Assembly (NCBI RefSeq): GCF_002837145.1
Contig: NZ_NWMV01000032.1
Coordinates: 1 to 32,876, forward strand
DNA length: 32,876 nt
DNA from: Macromonas nakdongensis
GTDB lineage: Bacteria; Pseudomonadota; Gammaproteobacteria; Burkholderiales; Burkholderiaceae_C
Reading direction: 5' to 3'
Below are positions 26,039 to 32,687 of this stretch, one piece after another. The notes below the pieces were generated by a model. It was not told the origin of the DNA. It worked only from the letters and a program-made list of their open reading frames with translations, and made no database searches. The first letter of the stretch is position 1, and every line of letters begins with the position of its first letter. Both the position numbers and the translations under genes were made by a program.

Positions 26039-26354
26039 TCGGTGTCGCTTTCCGGCCCCTGGAGGGCCTTGCTCGGTGCCCAAAACGGGCCGGTGGTGTC
26101 GGGGGTAGGCAATCACCCCGGGCAAACCTGCCAAGGGTGATTCTGAAGCAGCATTACCGAGAATGCGATGAATCTGCACCGTCGGTGCGGGTGCTCTGGA
26201 CGCTGCGCACGGTGCTGGTCCTCCCAGCCCTTGTGCGCAGCGGCTGTCCCCGCCGAACGTGGTCAAGCTTGTGGACAACTGCTGGGCAAGCACCGCAAGT
26301 CGTTGTCCGGAAGGCATTATTTCGGGCTGCTCAAAGAACGGGCAGCCTGTGGCC
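26039..26354. other. Intergenic region with no recognised gene
   Basis: The 316 bases between the CDF gene and the ferredoxin gene carry short open frames in several phases, none with a recognisable product or ribosome-binding site. A single DnaA-box-like TTGTGGACAA (26269) stands alone. Promoter elements for the CDF gene should lie at its left end but none is clear. Confidence 0.5.
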
Positions 26355-26549
26355 TCACCCCGGCAGGACGGTGATGTCGCTCGCAGGTCGGGCGATGCAG
26401 GGCAGGCAATAGCCATCGCGCTTCTCTTCGAGGCTCAGGCCGGGCCAGGGCACGTCGTAAACCACCGTGCCCTCTGTCAGGCGGGCCAGGCAAGTGCGGC
26501 ATGTGCCGTTGCGGCAGGAGACCGGCCAATCGACGCCCGCCTGTGCCAT
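26355..26549 (-). CDS. [2Fe-2S] plant-type ferredoxin, 5' end apparently lost
   Basis: The frame from the ATG at 26549 encodes 64 residues with the cluster loop C12-x4-C17-x2-C20 and the last ligand C51 (GYCLPC). This is a plant-type [2Fe-2S] ferredoxin, an electron carrier. Homology-like sequence continues upstream in the same frame (RIADTGETFAAVAARS) to a TAA at 26619-26621, with no ATG, GTG or TTG in between. An intact family member would begin just there, so the original start region seems lost by mutation. The short form lacks the first two beta strands. It is either a decaying gene or one begun at a non-standard codon. It has no partner reductase nearby. Confidence 0.6.
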   Translation of the reverse strand: MAQAGVDWPVSCRNGTCRTCLARLTEGTVVYDVPWPGLSLEEKRDGYCLPCIARPASDITVLPG

Positions 26550-26621
26550 GGACGCCCATAGGCTGCGCGCAGCGACCGCCGCAAACGTTTCGCCGGTGTC
26601 GGCGATTCGGCCTTGAAATTA

Positions 26622-26921
26622 CTTGGGCGGTGGACGGACGTCTGCGTTCATGGCCTCAGCATACGACGCAATTCTTGCGCCGCCCATAAGGGCCCACTGG
26701 AGTCGGGTCCAGTGACCCTGCAACAAGTTCACAACCAACTCCAGAAGGCGGTGCGTCGGACTCAGCAGCGCGAGGAGCGGTTGGAGCCAGAGTGACCGTC
26801 CCGCTGATGCGCACCTGCTTGACGTCCATGGGCAACGGGCTCTGGGTGTTTCAGTCAAAAATGACTCGAAATCCCTGGGCCATGGCTGCAGGGTGGCTAC
26901 ATCCAAATGATTCGGGCAAGA
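26622..26921. other. Intergenic region, possibly eroded coding sequence
   Basis: No gene can be supported over about 300 bases. On the minus strand a 57-codon frame (26829-26656) begins MDVKQVRISGTVTLAP, which looks protein-like but lacks a ribosome-binding site and has no recognised family. The stretch sits between the damaged ferredoxin gene and the tRNA-Asn integration site and may be decayed sequence. Confidence 0.35.
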
Positions 26922-26946
26922 AAAAGCCACCGCTTGGGTGGCTTTT
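26922..26946 (-). terminator. Terminator of the original tRNA-Asn transcript
   Basis: A perfect 10-bp stem (AAAAGCCACC/GGTGGCTTTT) with a 5-base loop is followed by T-rich sequence on either strand. On the minus strand it lies 32 bases past the CCA end of the tRNA-Asn fragment, where the native tRNA terminator would be. It marks the left flank as the true chromosomal 3' flank. Confidence 0.8.
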
Positions 26947-26977
26947 GGTTTTAAGTTGTTGTTTGACTTAGAGATTT

Positions 26978-27024
26978 TTGGCTCCCCGACCTGGGCTCGA
27001 ACCAGGGACCTACGGATTAACAGG
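26978..27024 (-). repeat. Left attachment repeat (3' part of tRNA-Asn)
   Basis: Perfect 47-bp copy of 32688-32734. Read on the minus strand it runs from the anticodon loop (CTGTTAATC, anticodon GTT) through T-arm GGTTCGAGC to GGGGAGCCA, that is the 3' 45 bases of tRNA-Asn. The 5' half of the tRNA is absent here. This is the left junction of the integrated element. Confidence 0.92.
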
Positions 27025-27140
27025 GGTTTAAAACACTTATTTTTCAATAACTTAGGCTCGCCTTCGCTCGCCATCTGGCGTGCACTCCCGCCAACTTTGT
27101 CACGCCTTGCACAGTCCAGGCGAAGGCAGCATCAACAAAA
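27025..27140. other. Non-coding left end of the element, with nested inverted repeats
   Basis: There is an AT-rich stretch after the repeat, then 27060-27127 with GCCTTCGC/GCGAAGGC as outer arms, a CGCCA/TGGCG hairpin and GGCGTG/CACGCC arms inside. No gene is seen. It could hold integrase or excisionase arm sites, or an upstream regulatory structure for the retron. Confidence 0.45.
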
Positions 27141-27150
27141 TGTGATATAA
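27141..27150 (+). promoter_or_regulatory. Extended -10 promoter for the retron RNA and operon
   Basis: TGTGATATAA fits an extended -10 box (TGnGATATA). No good -35 box is present, which is usual for extended -10 promoters. Transcription would start near 27155, exactly where the retron RNA structure begins. Confidence 0.6.
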
Positions 27151-27154
27151 AAGC

Positions 27155-27297
27155 GACTCAATTACGCGTTTGGTAGCAGTCAAAGTAAGGCGCTATCTGA
27201 GTCGGGCGATTCGCTAGACCGCAATGAGGTGTACGTCATCAACGACACGGAAACGGCCCCGGGGCCGTTTCCGTGTCTATTCAAAGGTAATTGACTT
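27155..27297 (+). ncRNA. Candidate retron msr-msd RNA
   Basis: About 143 bases between the promoter and the effector gene fold into the layout expected of a retron RNA. The a1 strand TCAATTAC (27158-27165) pairs with a2 GTAATTGA (27287-27294). Stem-loop 1 is GGTAGC/GCTATC (27172-27177 with 27192-27197). Stem-loop 2 spans 27201-27219 (GTC-GGCG/CGCT-GAC with one mismatch). The msd hairpin is a 17-bp stem at 27244-27277. Its perfect 34-bp palindrome has no T-run after it, which argues against a terminator. The branching guanosine is not certain: the G at 27166, right after a1, and the G of AGC at 27176 are candidates. An alternative stem GACTCA/TGAGTC (27155-27160 with 27198-27203) would compete with a1/a2. 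Position upstream of the effector matches retron Eco1. Confidence 0.75.
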
Positions 27298-28211
27298 TGG
27301 CTAAAGGTGCCGCTGAGCTGCTTTCGGAGCATATCGACCCCTCGGATACGAGGATCCAAAAGCTTCCTGACTTCATCCTCGTGTTTGGCGGCCCGCTTGG
27401 AAATCCGCGAGACTCTGCTCGCCAGCTTTTCCTAAACTGGATTGACATTCATCGCGCAGACCTTAGCGAGTGGGTAATCAAGCCAGAAGACTATCAGGAT
27501 TGGAACAATCTCGATGGATATCAGAATCTTATCGATTTTGAGCGTGATGCAATTTGCTTGACACGCGCAGTAGTCCTTTTCTCTGAAAGCCCTGGCTCTC
27601 ATGCGGAGCTGGGAGCATTTTGCATGGACCCTATGCTTTCCGAGAGACTGTTAGTCGTGATTAGCGAGCAACACTACAATGCAGGCTCGTTCATCGCAAA
27701 GGGGCCAATAAAAAAAATAGAATCACTTAACGATGATTCTGTTTGTACAGTTACCGACATCAAATATCCAGGCATCGACAATGAAATGCCAGGCATCATT
27801 GACTCGCTCGACAACAAAATCAAGAGTCTACCGAGAACAATGCAACTCGACCTGGAGAGGAAAAGAGATCAATTTTTACTGATTGCCGACTTGATCGAAC
27901 TATTCGGATCATTAACAATCACTGAAATGCATGAGCTCTGTCGAGTTGCGGGATTCAACACGACAATTCCACACATAAAATCCATGTATGGACAACTTGA
28001 GCGATTCGGAATAGTTGCGTCAATAAAAAAATATACGCAGCGATACTATATCCCTACGGCCCGGCGGTTCAGTTTTCTTAACTACAAAGGAAAAACCGCC
28101 AATGGAAAGTTTGATCGACTACGATTCAAAACAACCGTCACATTCCCTTGGCTAAGCGCCGACAAGAAAAGATTTGAAGCTTACTGCAACATTCACGGGG
28201 AGGCCGCATGA
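27291..28211 (+). CDS. Retron effector: nucleoside deoxyribosyltransferase-like domain plus winged helix (type II-A)
   Basis: About 306 residues. The N-terminal half has a Rossmann-like NDT fold: FILVFGGPLGNP (28-39), then AVVLFSESPGSHAELGAF (about 93-110), with E106 as the likely catalytic glutamate, then SFIAKGPIKKIES. This order closely resembles the retron Eco1 (Ec86) effector as I remember it (FPESPGSFTELGAF, SFINYGPVRLL). The C-terminal part (about 205-265) looks like a winged helix. In Eco1 this protein is held by the reverse transcriptase-msDNA complex and acts when phage disturbs it. The start is TTG: 27291 directly follows an in-frame TAA, while 27297 has AAAGG nine bases upstream and may be the real one. 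The gene overlaps the reverse transcriptase by ATGA and is AT-rich. Confidence 0.85.
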   Translation: MTLAKGAAELLSEHIDPSDTRIQKLPDFILVFGGPLGNPRDSARQLFLNWIDIHRADLSEWVIKPEDYQDWNNLDGYQNLIDFERDAICLTRAVVLFSESPGSHAELGAFCMDPMLSERLLVVISEQHYNAGSFIAKGPIKKIESLNDDSVCTVTDIKYPGIDNEMPGIIDSLDNKIKSLPRTMQLDLERKRDQFLLIADLIELFGSLTITEMHELCRVAGFNTTIPHIKSMYGQLERFGIVASIKKYTQRYYIPTARRFSFLNYKGKTANGKFDRLRFKTTVTFPWLSADKKRFEAYCNIHGEAA

Positions 28212-29137
28212 ATGTATTAGAGCTACTTCAAAAAAAGCTTCCCCTCAGCCGCAGCGAACTTCTCTTACTGATTGCCACTGCACCCAACAGATATAAGGTG
28301 CACACGATTGACAAACGCCACAATCGAGGCAAGCGGGTAATTGCACAACCGACAGCTGAAGTAAAGGCATTACAAAAGCTGCTGCTTGGCATATTAAGAG
28401 GCAAGCTGCCAGTGCACAGTTGCGCCAAAGCCTACCAACCCGGAACTAGCATCCGTGATCATGCGCTGCCGCATGCACCAAATCGATACTTACTGAAGCT
28501 TGACTTCAAAGATTTTTTCCTCTCAATCAAAGGCGGGGACTTTTCCAGCCACATCAAGAGGCACCTCGATATTCCAGATGTCGAAATCGAGATTTTTACC
28601 CACGCATTTTTTTGGACGCCAAAAAAAACAATGGATTTCGTGCTGGCAATTGGCGCCCCCAGCTCACCTTGGATATCAAATACAATTCTATTTGAGTTCG
28701 ACGAACTACTAACAGATTATTGCGACTCGAAAAATGTTAAGTACACTAGGTATGCGGACGACCTAGCCTTTTCAACGAACACCCCACACGTCCTGAAAGA
28801 CGTTCATGCTTTTGTTCAGGATATTTGCAAAGAAATTGCATATCCGAGACTAAATATCAACGAAAGCAAAACAGTATTCACATCGAAGAAAAATAGTAGA
28901 AGTCTTACGGGCCTCATATTATCGAATGAAGGCTCCGTCTCAATCGGGCGAGCAAAAAAAAGAGAAATTCGAGCAATGGCACACAAGTATCAGATTGGCG
29001 CACTCGACTTGGAATCTACGCTCCATTTGCAGGGATTACTTGCTTTTATGCAATCGATTGATCCTGACTTCAACCAATCCATCGCCCGGATGGTTGGAAA
29101 CGACCGTTACCTAACGCTAACTAAACAACTCCAATGA
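28208..29137 (+). CDS. Retron reverse transcriptase
   Basis: A 309-residue compact reverse transcriptase with no extra domains. The catalytic aspartates are D99 in LDFKDFF and D184-D185 in YTRYADD. The retron-specific stretch before the first aspartate reads RDHALPHA, corresponding to the NAxxH region, and LTGLIL near residue 235 stands for the usual VTG that recognises the msr RNA. It should start cDNA synthesis from a 2'-hydroxyl of a guanosine in its own RNA and make msDNA. ATG at 28208 overlaps the effector stop (ATGA), and its own stop overlaps the next start (ATGA), so three genes are translationally coupled. Codon use is AT-rich, unlike the chromosome. Confidence 0.95.
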   Translation: MNVLELLQKKLPLSRSELLLLIATAPNRYKVHTIDKRHNRGKRVIAQPTAEVKALQKLLLGILRGKLPVHSCAKAYQPGTSIRDHALPHAPNRYLLKLDFKDFFLSIKGGDFSSHIKRHLDIPDVEIEIFTHAFFWTPKKTMDFVLAIGAPSSPWISNTILFEFDELLTDYCDSKNVKYTRYADDLAFSTNTPHVLKDVHAFVQDICKEIAYPRLNINESKTVFTSKKNSRSLTGLILSNEGSVSIGRAKKREIRAMAHKYQIGALDLESTLHLQGLLAFMQSIDPDFNQSIARMVGNDRYLTLTKQLQ

Positions 29138-29913
29138 AAAAGGAGTATGGAAAACTCACCCCGGCGCAATTTGCTGAATTGATTCAGTTTGTCCCTACGC
29201 TTCTTAAACTGATTGATGACCTCGGGAAGCACATGGCCTCCGTCTCTGGGTCGCGGTTTGACGACGTAATGACGGGTGATTACGGCGATTACTGTCACAT
29301 TTACGAGACGCCGTTCATCCACCATCTTTCAGTGGTGATAGTTGCACTGAATCGTCACGGTGATGTGCATGCGATGTCGGGGGCTTCAGACCCACAAGAG
29401 GCCGTACTGGAAGTCCTCCGAACCTTAGACCAGGTCGAGGACGATAGGCCGTTGCACGAGGCTTTCGATGAATCGACAGCACTAGCGTTGATTTACGCGT
29501 TGGGCCGTACCGTAATCAGCATATCCACCTACGGTCGCAGCATTTCTGGTTTGCTGGACGACGTCCGCGAGCGTAACGACCAGGGAGCGTTGTTCAAGGC
29601 CGTCCGCATGGATCGGGCGGTCATCGGTTGCCCTACGGCCATGCGTCTGATTTCTCGTGCGCAACTGCGCGACAACAAGGCCTTCTTCAAGCGCCTGCGC
29701 AGTGCCTTGGCAGGTCCTGGCAAGAAGCAGTGGGAGGGCAGAGAGCCGATGCGCTACGCCTTCATCCTGCTCAACGAGATGGGCGTTCAGCTCACTGAGG
29801 CTGAGCTGGAAACTTTGATGGTGGACGTGCTCAAGGCCTACCCCAGAAACCCCGGCGCCCGCAAGAACCTCCGCGCCCAATACCAGCAGTTCCGCAAGTA
29901 CAAAACCATCTGA
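29134..29913 (+). CDS. Unknown protein coupled to the retron reverse transcriptase
   Basis: A 259-residue protein that I do not recognise. It opens MKKEYGKLTPAQFAELIQF and has no signal peptide or clear membrane segment. The middle (about 110-150) is hydrophobic-helical (ALALIYALGRTVISIS), and the C-terminal third is basic (RLRSALAGPGKKQWEGRE; ARKNLRAQYQQFRKYK). Its ATG overlaps the reverse transcriptase stop by ATGA, so it is probably translated with the retron. Composition shifts inside the gene from moderate GC at the 5' end to high GC at the 3' end, like the following replication gene. It is either a third retron component or the first core gene of the element beside which the retron was inserted. 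Confidence 0.75.
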   Translation: MKKEYGKLTPAQFAELIQFVPTLLKLIDDLGKHMASVSGSRFDDVMTGDYGDYCHIYETPFIHHLSVVIVALNRHGDVHAMSGASDPQEAVLEVLRTLDQVEDDRPLHEAFDESTALALIYALGRTVISISTYGRSISGLLDDVRERNDQGALFKAVRMDRAVIGCPTAMRLISRAQLRDNKAFFKRLRSALAGPGKKQWEGREPMRYAFILLNEMGVQLTEAELETLMVDVLKAYPRNPGARKNLRAQYQQFRKYKTI

Positions 29914-30017
29914 AATAGCGGTTTTGAGATGGTCGCCCGTTTGGAGCGTCGTGTATTCAATCGGTAACCGTTCCAGGAAGCCAACGTGGCATGCCTGGCG
30001 CGGTCAAAGGTTGAATC

Positions 30018-31382
30018 ATGTCCCGCAAACTCTCTCACGCTGGCCGGTTGGCTGGCGTTCCCCTGTCCCCCACACCAACCGATGCGGATTCGCGGCCCGA
30101 CGCGGCAGCGGCGAGCGGCGAATCCGCTTCGGCACCGGGTGCGACGCTCAGTAACACAGCACCCTATAACTGCAATGGGGGAGAGCAGGGGAGTTCTTTA
30201 CCCTCGGTTCCTCACGGGTTTCGCTTGCTGCGGCTCGGCATCGACAGCCTGTACCTGTCCTTCTCCGGTGAACTCACCTCCACGGCCCTGGATGCCTTGT
30301 CCCGCCTCAAGGCGCTGGCCCAGTCCGAACACCTGGAAGAACAAGCCAAGGCCCAGTACCCGCTGGCCGGTCACGTCTTCATCGTGTACGACAAGGGCGA
30401 GCGCAACTTCCCCTTTGTGATCGAGGACGGGGCCTACCGCATCAAGTTCTCACGCTCCACCAAAAAGCTGCCCATGGCCTACGTCAAGGTGTCGGCCCAC
30501 TACCTGGCCCACAAGAGCGTCCAGACCATCCACGAAGAGCTCCAGGGCATCTTGAGCGAGTTGGGCAGTACGGGCCTGCCCCTGGTCAGCCGGATCGACC
30601 TGGCGGCCGATTTTGCTTCCACCCTCTCAATGGAAAGTTGGGGCCGCAACGCCTGGATCACCCGCGCTTGTGACATCGACGCGTATTCCAAAGACCAGCA
30701 CTTCACCGGCTGGGCCGTGGGCAAAGGTGGGGCGGTGTCGTGCCGCCTGTACGACAAGACCCGAGAAATCCAGTGCAGCGGCAAGACCTGGCTGTTTGAC
30801 CTGTGGCGTCCGTCCGGGTGGGTCGAGGGTGAAACCGTGTGGCGGCTGGAGTTCCAGCTCAAGCGCGACTTCCTCAAGACCCGAGGCCTGGACCATGTGC
30901 CTCAAGTCCTCGCTGCCCTGAGTGGCCTGTGGACCTACGCCACCACCGAGTGGCTGCGCCTGTGTATTCCCAACCCCGACGATGCCACGCGCTCCCGTTG
31001 GACCACCCATCCCCTGTGGCTGTGCCTGGCCGGGGTGGACTGGGCCAGCCCCCAGACCTCGCTGGACAAGATCGATCTGCGGCGCATCCCCGGCGAAGAC
31101 TGGCTCAAGCGGCAACAGTTCGGCTTGCTCACCACCACCATGGCCCTGCACCAGATCGACGACCACCACGAGGCGGCGAATCACCTGTTGAGCGTGACTT
31201 ACGAGCATTACGACCGCGTGGCCCTGCGCGACGGTCTGACGTTCCAGGAATACCTGCTGGCCCATGCCCGCAAGAAGGCGCGTCTGTTCAGCACCCTGGT
31301 CAACGCCCCTGGCCTGGTCGATGAAATGAAAGAACGCCACGAGCAGGACAACCCCTACCGCAAGGCCTCGCGGGGCGAATGA
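30018..31382 (+). CDS. Rolling-circle-type replication initiation protein (Rep_trans/RstA-like)
   Basis: A 454-residue protein. Residues 1-65 are a low-complexity leader. From about residue 70 it reads LLRLGIDSLYLSFSG, then YVKVSAHYLAH, VSRIDLAADF, SCRLYDKTREI and VWRLEFQLKRDFL. This series matches replication initiators of the Rep_trans type (PF02486-like), which nick the double-strand origin through a tyrosine and start rolling-circle replication of plasmids, filamentous phages and some integrative elements. It implies that the excised circle can replicate. An origin is not identified; the 104 bases upstream hold only a short CGGTAACCG dyad. The start at 30018 has AAAGG upstream. It is high GC, unlike the retron genes. 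Confidence 0.8.
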   Translation: MSRKLSHAGRLAGVPLSPTPTDADSRPDAAAASGESASAPGATLSNTAPYNCNGGEQGSSLPSVPHGFRLLRLGIDSLYLSFSGELTSTALDALSRLKALAQSEHLEEQAKAQYPLAGHVFIVYDKGERNFPFVIEDGAYRIKFSRSTKKLPMAYVKVSAHYLAHKSVQTIHEELQGILSELGSTGLPLVSRIDLAADFASTLSMESWGRNAWITRACDIDAYSKDQHFTGWAVGKGGAVSCRLYDKTREIQCSGKTWLFDLWRPSGWVEGETVWRLEFQLKRDFLKTRGLDHVPQVLAALSGLWTYATTEWLRLCIPNPDDATRSRWTTHPLWLCLAGVDWASPQTSLDKIDLRRIPGEDWLKRQQFGLLTTTMALHQIDDHHEAANHLLSVTYEHYDRVALRDGLTFQEYLLAHARKKARLFSTLVNAPGLVDEMKERHEQDNPYRKASRGE

Positions 31383-31389
31383 GGGCGAG

Positions 31390-31731
31390 ATGGACGATGA
31401 ACACCTCCCTTTGCCGCCTGTGCGTTGCCTGTCCAAAGAACAGGCCGCCCTCTACCTGGGCATCGGTGTCACGCTGCTGGCCCAGTTGGACGTGCCCCAT
31501 GTGCGCTTCGGGCGGCGCTGCGTGTACGACCGCCTTGACTTGGATGCCTGGCTCGAAGACCATAAGGGCGAGCGAAGGCGGGCCGGAAAGGAGGACACAT
31601 GGCCCGTCCTGAAGGCATCTACCGGCGACCGGATTCCAGTCACTGGTGGATCAACACGACGCTCCCCAACGGCCAAAGAGTACGCCAAAGCACTGGGACT
31701 CAAGAACGAAGTGAAGCCGAAGCGCTGCTAG
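31390..31731 (+). CDS. Excisionase-like helix-turn-helix protein
   Basis: A 113-residue protein. Residues 13-58 (CLSKEQAALYLGIGVTLLAQ, VPHVRFGRRCVYDRLDLDAW) form an HTH_17/AlpA-type winged helix typical of excisionases and element regulators. The basic tail beyond residue 60 has no family match. It starts 7 bases after the Rep stop. Its last 133 bases overlap the integrase gene in another frame, so the two must be expressed together. The tail may be a by-product of that overlap. Likely roles are directing excision or regulating integrase. Confidence 0.75.
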   Translation: MDDEHLPLPPVRCLSKEQAALYLGIGVTLLAQLDVPHVRFGRRCVYDRLDLDAWLEDHKGERRRAGKEDTWPVLKASTGDRIPVTGGSTRRSPTAKEYAKALGLKNEVKPKRC

Positions 31732-32645
31732 CCAAACTCAAGCTGGACGCGTACCGGGAACACCACTTCGGGGTGAAACCCCAGCGCAGTTGGCAAGAAG
31801 CCGTGATTCGGTACCTGGAACTGAAGAGGACACTGAAGAGTTTTGCAGACGTGCAACGGATTTGCCGCCACCTGGACCGCTACCTGGGCGCGCTCACACT
31901 GAACCAGATCAATGGGGACGTGATTTGGCGCATCGTCCAGGGCGAGCTCCACAAGGGCAACAAACCCGCGACGGTCAACCGCTACTTGGCAACCATCCGC
32001 AACTTGCTGCGCATGGCCCGCGACGAGTGGCAGTGGATCGACACGTTCCCCAAGATTCGGCTGCTGCCCGGTGAAGTGGAAAGGGACCGCTGGTTGACGC
32101 GAGAGGAAGCGGAACGCTTGATCCGCTGTTGCCCGCCTCATCTGGCCGCGCTGGTGCGGTTTGCCCTGGCCACAGGGTGTCGCGCTGGCGAGATCACGGG
32201 CTTGGAATGGAATCGGGTGGACTTGAACCGCAAGACCGCCTGGTTGAACCAGACCAAGAACGGCACGCCACGGGGAGTACCGTTGAATGAAGATGCGATT
32301 GAGGTATTGAGAGAGCAGATCGGCAAACACCTGCGGTTTTGCTTCACGTACTTGGGCCAGCCCTTGCGGGCGGACGTGACCAACACGGCCTGGCACAACG
32401 CGTTGAACAAAGCTGGCATCGAGGACTTCCGGTTCCACGACTTGCGCCACACCTGGGCGTCTTGGCATCGACAGGCGGGCACGTCTTGCGATGAACTCAA
32501 GGACCTGGGCGGCTGGAAGACGCGGAGCATGGTGGACCGCTATGCCAAGTTTGCCACCGAGAACCTGTTGTCTGCGGCGACCCGGATCGAACGGGGTCGG
32601 GTGGGCGGTAACGTGATTGCGATGTCACGTTCCTGTCACGGCTGA
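31599..32645 (+). CDS. Tyrosine recombinase / integrase
   Basis: A 348-residue phage-type integrase. The N-terminal arm-binding segment GIYRRPDSSHWWINTTLPNG is followed by a SAM-like core-binding domain (about 60-150). The catalytic domain has Arg in ATGCRAGEITGLEW, Lys in QTKNGTPRGVPL, HDLRHTWASW (His and second Arg), then GGWKTRSMVDRYAKF with Trp and the nucleophilic Tyr. A perfect AAAGGAGG lies 4 bases before the ATG, which supports this start despite the 133-base overlap with the excisionase-like gene. It ends 42 bases from the right tRNA-Asn repeat, its likely target. All catalytic residues are present, so it should be active. Confidence 0.96.
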   Translation: MARPEGIYRRPDSSHWWINTTLPNGQRVRQSTGTQERSEAEALLAKLKLDAYREHHFGVKPQRSWQEAVIRYLELKRTLKSFADVQRICRHLDRYLGALTLNQINGDVIWRIVQGELHKGNKPATVNRYLATIRNLLRMARDEWQWIDTFPKIRLLPGEVERDRWLTREEAERLIRCCPPHLAALVRFALATGCRAGEITGLEWNRVDLNRKTAWLNQTKNGTPRGVPLNEDAIEVLREQIGKHLRFCFTYLGQPLRADVTNTAWHNALNKAGIEDFRFHDLRHTWASWHRQAGTSCDELKDLGGWKTRSMVDRYAKFATENLLSAATRIERGRVGGNVIAMSRSCHG

Positions 32646-32652
32646 AAAGACA

Positions 32653-32684
32653 AAAGGCCTGCAATTGCTTGCAAGCCTTTGTTT
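32653..32684 (+). terminator. Terminator of the integrase operon
   Basis: A stem of AAAGGC-C-TGCAA with TTGCA-A-GCCTTT (one internal mismatch, 4-base loop) is followed by GTTTTG. It lies 8 bases after the integrase stop. Confidence 0.7.
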
Positions 32685-32687
32685 TGA

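Noticed and set aside
26269-26278. DnaA-box-like TTGTGGACAA suggesting an origin
   Set aside because: It is a single imperfect site with no cluster, AT-rich unwinding element or replication gene next to it.
26656-26829. Small minus-strand gene beginning MDVKQVRISGTVTLAP
   Set aside because: It has no ribosome-binding site or recognisable family and lies in a region that seems eroded; it is kept only as a remark.
26978-27024. A functional tRNA-Asn gene at either repeat
   Set aside because: Only the 3' 45 bases from the anticodon loop onward are present; no D-arm or 5' acceptor strand follows either copy.
27244-27277. 34-bp perfect palindrome read as a Rho-independent terminator
   Set aside because: It is followed by CTATTCAAAG with no T-run and lies between the promoter and the first gene, so an msd hairpin fits better.
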